A stretch of 45,396 nucleotides of DNA, taken from assembly GCF_029946515.1 (NCBI RefSeq), contig NZ_JARZHH010000082.1, forward strand, positions 1 to 45,396, given 5' to 3'. The notes below the pieces were generated by a model that was not told the DNA's origin, did no database searches, and saw only the letters and a program-made list of their open reading frames with translations. This document shows positions 41,822 through 45,396 of the stretch, one piece after another. Within the stretch, counting starts at the first letter, position 1, and each line of letters opens with the position of its first letter. Origin of the DNA: Polyangium sp. 6x1 (GTDB lineage: Bacteria; Myxococcota_A; Polyangia; Polyangiales; Polyangiaceae). The position numbers and the translations under genes were made by a program.

Positions 41822-42568
41822 ATGAAAGAGCCGACCGACATCGGATTGAACCGGACGGGGATCGGGACGAGCCCGCTCGATTCGAAGGAGCTCATCGAGG
41901 CCGCCGAGGCCACAGTGCCGAGCTCGGAGGGCGACGCGTCAGGCATCGCGAGCCTGCGCATCTCGTACGCCGAGGAATCCGGCATCGTGGGCACGATGCC
42001 CCCGCCTTCGACGGTGAAAGGCGCGGTGAAATCGGTGCTCGAAGGCCTCGGCGCCAAGAACCCGGCCGTGTTCCTGGACAAACTCGCCGAGCGCCTGCAA
42101 TTCGAGCGGACCGGGACGCGCATGTACGAGAGCGTGCTCGCGAAGTTCGACGCGCTCGGGAGCTTCGACGGCGGGCCTTCGCGCGAGGCGCTCCTCGAGT
42201 TCCACGGCGAGGAGCTCCGGCATTTCCACGTGCTCCGGAGCGCGCTCGAGAGCATGGGCGCCGATCCGACGGCGCTCACGCCCTCGGCCGACATCGCCGC
42301 GGTGGAGGCGTCGGGCCTCTTGCAGGTGCAGAACGATCCGCGCACGACGCTGCCGCAGGCGCTCCACGCGCTGCTCGTCGCGGAGCTCGCCGACAGCGAG
42401 GGCTGGGACATGCTGATCGAGCTGGCGACGAACCTGGGGCACGAGGCGATGGCGGACGATTTCCGCGACGCGATGCGCGCCGAGGAGAAGCACCTCGCGC
42501 ACGTGCGGCAATGGGTGGCGAACCACGCGATGCAAGACGCGGAGGGGAAGCTCGAGCAAGCGGCCTGA
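41822..42568 (+). CDS. Ferritin-like protein, third of the cluster
   Basis: A 248-aa protein from the ATG at 41822, with GGAGGAGG just upstream. Residues 1-75 are polar and flexible. From about 80 on there are four helices with metal-ligand-like pairs: LQFERTGTRMYESVLAKF, LEFHGEELRHFHVLRSALE (E-x2-H), LLVAELADSEGWDMLIELAT and FRDAMRAEEKHLAHVRQWV (E-x2-H). This matches a ferritin-like di-iron bundle. It follows the 390-aa gene by 22 bp, so the two form an operon. The tail faces the PEGA gene convergently across 12 bp, with a short hairpin over both stop codons. Confidence 0.85.
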   Translation: MKEPTDIGLNRTGIGTSPLDSKELIEAAEATVPSSEGDASGIASLRISYAEESGIVGTMPPPSTVKGAVKSVLEGLGAKNPAVFLDKLAERLQFERTGTRMYESVLAKFDALGSFDGGPSREALLEFHGEELRHFHVLRSALESMGADPTALTPSADIAAVEASGLLQVQNDPRTTLPQALHALLVAELADSEGWDMLIELATNLGHEAMADDFRDAMRAEEKHLAHVRQWVANHAMQDAEGKLEQAA

Positions 42569-42584
42569 TCGAAGGGCCGATCAG
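42565..42584. terminator. Short hairpin across two convergent stop codons
   Basis: CTGATCG (42565-42571) pairs with CGATCAG (42578-42584) around a 6-base loop. It contains both stop codons. There is no T-run on either side, so terminator activity is only possible. Confidence 0.35.
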
Positions 42585-43582
42585 AACGGGAGCGGGGGCG
42601 TCATCACGAAAAAGGCCGGCGAGAGCTGGCCCGGCGGGATGTCGCCCTGCCCCGGATCTTTCTCCGTCGTGAGGGCATACGCGGCGCCGCCCGCCGCGCC
42701 GCCCGCGACGACGACGCCGATCGTCGTCCAGAACCACCAGCGCGCATAAATGGGCGGCGGGCGCTGGAGTACGAGCGCGACCGTGCGCTCGCCGCCGGCC
42801 GTGACGATCACGCTGGTCTCGTAATCGATGTACTCGGGGTGGCGCGCGGCGACCTTGTGCGTGCCTGGCTCGACGAGCGTCTCGAGCGGCGCCTGTCCTG
42901 CGCTCTTGCCGTCGACGAGGACCGTGACCCCCGTCTTCGGCGCGGTCACGAGGAGCTTGCCGACCTTGGCCTTGCTCTGGAGCTGGGCATCGATGACGTA
43001 CGCGCCGCCGCCCGGCAGCTCGACGCGGGTCCGATAAGGGAAATATCCATCCGCCTCGACGAGCACGTCGGCCGGGCCGGCCTTGAGCGCGAGGGGTTTG
43101 TCGAGGGGGGACATTCCCGCGACGACGTCCCGCACGAGGATCCGCGCGCCTTCGACGTTCACCTTCACGGTGAGGCGCGAGAGGCGTTTTTCGAGGGCCG
43201 CGATCCGGTCGTTCAGCCCCGGGACCTTGGCGAGCAGCTCGGCGGGCGCTTTTTCGCGGAACGCCGTAAGCTTTTCGAGCGCCTCGGGCAGCCTGTCGAG
43301 CGCTTCGAGGGCGCGGCCCATGTTGTAAAGCAGCGCCGGCTCCGGGTTCAGCGCATACGCCTCGGTATACGCCGCGAGCGCGTCGAGGGGGCGGAGCTTG
43401 TCCATCGCCTTGTCGCCCTCGGCCTTGCGCTCCTTGGCGCGCGCCACGAGCGCGGGATCCTGCCCGGCGGGCGCCTGCGGGGCCGCTTGCGGCTCGTCGG
43501 CGAATGCGAAGTTTGCGATCGTCGTGGACAGCGCGACGAGAAGGACGTGGGAAAGGCCAGCGCGGAGGCGATTTCGGCTCAT
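42581..43582 (-). CDS. TPR-PEGA membrane protein
   Basis: This 333-aa protein from the ATG at 43582 has a signal peptide (SHVLLVALSTTIANFAFA). A TPR-type region (about 45-125) includes LDALAAYTEAYALNPEPALL and NMGRALEALDRLPEALEKL. PEGA-type beta repeats follow: LALKAGPADVLVEADGYFPY, then VTVLVDGKSAGQAPLETLVE and LVEPGTHKVAARHPEY. A C-terminal transmembrane helix (about 280-300, FWTTIGVVVAGGAAGGAAYA) ends the domain part. PEGA domains commonly accompany Ser/Thr kinases or act in the envelope. The gene starts 9 bp after the kinase stop, with AGGAG overlapping that TAG stop, so the two are one unit. Role unknown; likely a kinase partner or envelope stress protein. Confidence 0.87.
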   Translation of the reverse strand: MSRNRLRAGLSHVLLVALSTTIANFAFADEPQAAPQAPAGQDPALVARAKERKAEGDKAMDKLRPLDALAAYTEAYALNPEPALLYNMGRALEALDRLPEALEKLTAFREKAPAELLAKVPGLNDRIAALEKRLSRLTVKVNVEGARILVRDVVAGMSPLDKPLALKAGPADVLVEADGYFPYRTRVELPGGGAYVIDAQLQSKAKVGKLLVTAPKTGVTVLVDGKSAGQAPLETLVEPGTHKVAARHPEYIDYETSVIVTAGGERTVALVLQRPPPIYARWWFWTTIGVVVAGGAAGGAAYALTTEKDPGQGDIPPGQLSPAFFVMTPPLPF

Positions 43583-43591
43583 GGCGCGCTC

Positions 43592-44926
43592 CTAGAGGTG
43601 GGTCGGATCCTCCGCCGGAGGCGGGGGCGGCTTGGGAGGCTTCGGCGTGGGCGTCGGCGCGGCCGTGGCCGTCGCGGTGGCCGGCGGCGGAGCGGGCGTC
43701 GGCTCTTTTTTCGGCCCCGGCCCTGCGGCGACGGGCGCTGTCGTGGTCGTGGGAACGGGCAGGATGGCAGGGGCGATCATGGGCTCGGGCGTGACGGCGG
43801 GCGTCGGCCCGAGGGGAGGCGCGGGCGCCTGAGGGGGCGGCGGCGCCGTCGCGGTCGTCCCGGCCATATCCCCGGCCGGCTCCGCGGGCTTTTTCGTCTG
43901 CGAGGCCAGCACGGCCAGAAAAACCCCCACCACCACCGTCGCGAGGCCCGCCGAGACGAACATCAATCGCCGGTTCGACATCGGCTCGCGAGAGACGACC
44001 ACCGTCTTCGCATTCAGCAACGTCTGCGGCGCGGCGCCGGCGGGGCCGAACGGCATGAGCGCGGCCATGAACGAATCGATGTCGGGCCACCGATCGTCCG
44101 CGCGCTTGGTGAGCGCCTTCATGACCACGTCCGCGAGCTTCTGCGGCAGATCCGGCCGGAGCTCGCGCAAAGGCTTGGGCTCGTCCGCGATGATCGCGGC
44201 GAGGACTGCCGTCGCGCTCGCCTCGTCGAAGGGCCCGCGTCCGCCGAGCAGCTCGTAGAGCACGACGCCGAGCGACCAGATATCCGCCCGCCCGTCGACG
44301 TTCTTCGTGGAACGCACCTGCTCCGGGGACATGTATTGCGGCGTGCCGAAGGCCGCGGTCGTGGCCGTCTGCGCGGCGTTGTCCCGTTTGTCGAGGACCT
44401 TCGAAATGCCGAAATCGAGCACCTTGACGACGCGCCGCTGACCTTCCTGGCAGAGGAACAAGTTCCCCGGCTTGATGTCGCGATGTACGACGCCCATGCG
44501 ATGCGCCTGCGAGAGCGCCTCGCACGCCGAGAGGATGTGGCCGACGGCCTCCGGATACGGCAAGGGGCCTCGGATCGCGAGCTCCTGCCCGAGATCCCAG
44601 CCCTGGAGCAGCTCCATCACCATCATGGGGCTGCCGTCCGGGAGGTTGTCGACGTCGTAGACGCGCACCACGTGCGGCCCCTGGATCCGGGCCGCCGCGC
44701 GCGCCTCGCGCTCGAAGCGCGCCGTCACGTCGGGCAGCGCGCGCGCGTCGGGGCGCAGGAGCTTGATGGCCACCGCCTGCTCGGTGCGCTGGTGCCGCGC
44801 CTGCAGGACGATCCCCATGCCCCCTTGGCCAAGGACGGACTCGACGACGTACTTACCGGCGAGCACCGTGCCCGGCGCCGGGGCGCCGTCGGGCGAGGCC
44901 GGATCCCGGGGAGCGGGGTCGGTCAC
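43592..44926 (-). CDS. Eukaryote-like Ser/Thr protein kinase, single-pass
   Basis: About 444 aa from the GTG at 44926, whose GTGA overlaps the stop of the upstream gene (44923-44926). The kinase domain (about residues 25-295) is complete: GQGGMG loop (33-38), Lys55 in VAIKLL, catalytic HRDIKPGN (Asp150, Asn155), DFG (Asp171), GTPQYMSPEQV and DIWSLGVVLYELLGG. A juxtamembrane stretch leads to one transmembrane helix (about 321-342, LMFVSAGLATVVVGVFLAVL). A Pro/Ala/Thr-rich extracytoplasmic tail with no PASTA or other sensor domain follows. It should phosphorylate Ser/Thr on cytoplasmic targets in response to an envelope cue. The PEGA protein and the Gly-rich upstream protein are candidate partners. 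Confidence 0.95.
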   Translation of the reverse strand: MTDPAPRDPASPDGAPAPGTVLAGKYVVESVLGQGGMGIVLQARHQRTEQAVAIKLLRPDARALPDVTARFEREARAAARIQGPHVVRVYDVDNLPDGSPMMVMELLQGWDLGQELAIRGPLPYPEAVGHILSACEALSQAHRMGVVHRDIKPGNLFLCQEGQRRVVKVLDFGISKVLDKRDNAAQTATTAAFGTPQYMSPEQVRSTKNVDGRADIWSLGVVLYELLGGRGPFDEASATAVLAAIIADEPKPLRELRPDLPQKLADVVMKALTKRADDRWPDIDSFMAALMPFGPAGAAPQTLLNAKTVVVSREPMSNRRLMFVSAGLATVVVGVFLAVLASQTKKPAEPAGDMAGTTATAPPPPQAPAPPLGPTPAVTPEPMIAPAILPVPTTTTAPVAAGPGPKKEPTPAPPPATATATAAPTPTPKPPKPPPPPAEDPTHL

Positions 44927-45396
44927 GGGCGCAGCATACGCGTGAGCGCGTCCTGTGTGAAGAGGCGAACGCGGCGAAGGGTCGTCGTCCGGGGCTTGGG
45001 CGGGGGTGCGGCTGGCTCGATGGTCCCGCAGTTCTTGATCCCGCCCTGTCCCGCGCCGCCGTCGGGGCACTCCACGACCGGGCCGCCGACGCCGCCGACG
45101 CCGCCGTTCCCGCTGGAGCTGGCCGCGCCGCCCGTGCCGCCGGTCATCCCGATGCCGCCCGAGCCGCCGTTCCCGCTGGAGCCGCCCATGCCCGCGACGC
45201 CGGCGTCCGACTCCACAGGTCCGCCGACGCCGCCGCTTCCGCCGCTTCCGCCGCTTCCGCCGCCGCTTCCGCCGCCGCTTCCGCCGCCGCCGCCGCCGTT
45301 GCCCGCGTTTCCGCCGCTTCCGCCGCCGCTTCCGCCGCCGCTTCCGCCGCCGCCGTTGCCCGCGCTTCCGCCGCTTCCGCCGCCGCTTCCGCCGCC
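44923..45396 (-). CDS. Gly/Ser-rich protein, N-terminus cut by window edge
   Basis: The frame is open to the right edge; 157 residues are visible. Most are GGS, GGG and GNGG repeats, interrupted by VESDAGVAGMGG and VECPDGGAGQGGIKNCG (two Cys). The last 35 residues are basic and non-repetitive (PRTTTLRRVRLFTQDALTRM). Gly-rich stretches of this kind are typical linkers of myxobacterial lipoproteins, so the missing N-terminus may be a lipoprotein signal, but that is not seen. The stop overlaps the kinase start (GTGA), so the two genes are translationally coupled. Function unknown. Confidence 0.7.
   Translation of the reverse strand, partial: GGGSGGGSGGSAGNGGGGSGGGSGGGSGGNAGNGGGGGGSGGGSGGGSGGSGGSGGVGGPVESDAGVAGMGGSSGNGGSGGIGMTGGTGGAASSSGNGGVGGVGGPVVECPDGGAGQGGIKNCGTIEPAAPPPKPRTTTLRRVRLFTQDALTRMLRP
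45225..45396 (-). repeat. GGC/AGC-type microsatellite-like coding repeat
   Basis: On the plus strand this is CCGCCGCTTCC-type iteration with units of 9-12 bases. It encodes Gly-Gly-Ser/Gly-Gly-Gly-Ser runs. The array continues past the window edge, so its length is unknown. Units in multiples of three suggest in-frame expansion and contraction. Confidence 0.75.

Noticed and set aside
44927-45070. Extending the kinase start to 45070
   Set aside because: It would overlap the Gly-rich gene by about 150 bp; the GTG at 44926 gives a natural GTGA junction.
45225-45396. CRISPR or satellite array
   Set aside because: Short 9-12-bp units translate to Gly/Ser runs in an open frame; there are no spacers.

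Overview
The window is very GC-rich (around 70% by eye), densely packed DNA that looks like a chromosome segment of a myxobacterium, most likely a Polyangiaceae/Sorangium-type member of Myxococcota. The support is circumstantial but consistent: TPR genes resembling the gliding (Glt) and spore-coat (Nfs) machinery, many lipoproteins with Gly/Ser-rich linkers, a MYXO-CTERM-like C-terminus, a PilZ protein, a eukaryote-like Ser/Thr kinase next to a TPR-PEGA protein, and strong third-position G/C. No rRNA, tRNA, CRISPR array, phage gene or insertion sequence was recognised. Protein names rest on motifs and remembered family features, because no database search was possible.

Left part (1-13423). 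A leftward operon (9144 to beyond the left edge) encodes a Pro/Met/Gln-rich exported protein followed by three large envelope TPR proteins in the order C-D-E of the Glt/Nfs systems, with ATGA stop/start overlaps at both junctions between the TPR genes. Divergent from it lie an ECF sigma factor, its zinc-finger anti-sigma factor and a large lipoprotein. A 324-bp convergent gap then holds an inverted pair of about 115-bp structured repeats.

Middle (13424-30108). PilZ protein and GT39-type glycosyltransferase (leftward); the ribosome-assembly GTPases Era (unusual N- and C-terminal extensions) and Der (rightward); three leftward membrane or unknown genes; two rightward surface lipoproteins of the alpha/beta-hydrolase fold (a 991-aa esterase-like protein and a Notum/pectin-acetylesterase-like protein); a leftward lipoprotein with a clear intrinsic terminator; and an OPT-family transporter.

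Right part (30272-45396). MpaB/Lcp-type haem oxygenase-like protein, a MYXO-CTERM DUF2330-like protein, a metallo-beta-lactamase-fold protein with an SDR dehydrogenase, an overlapping pair (FemAB/GNAT-like acetyltransferase and a divergent proline-dehydrogenase-like protein), a small exported protein, and a radical SAM gene with a 93-aa downstream gene. Next come three ferritin-like genes around one divergent promoter region. A leftward, translationally coupled trio of Gly-rich protein (cut by the right edge), Ser/Thr kinase and TPR-PEGA protein closes the window.

The most unusual signals are at the DNA level. First, two inverted ~115-bp repeats carry four hairpins in the same order with compensatory base changes. 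Second, a 51-bp hairpin repeat is amplified three times in frame at the start of the radical SAM gene, as a 17-residue peptide repeat, and also occurs once between genes near 9.48 kb.
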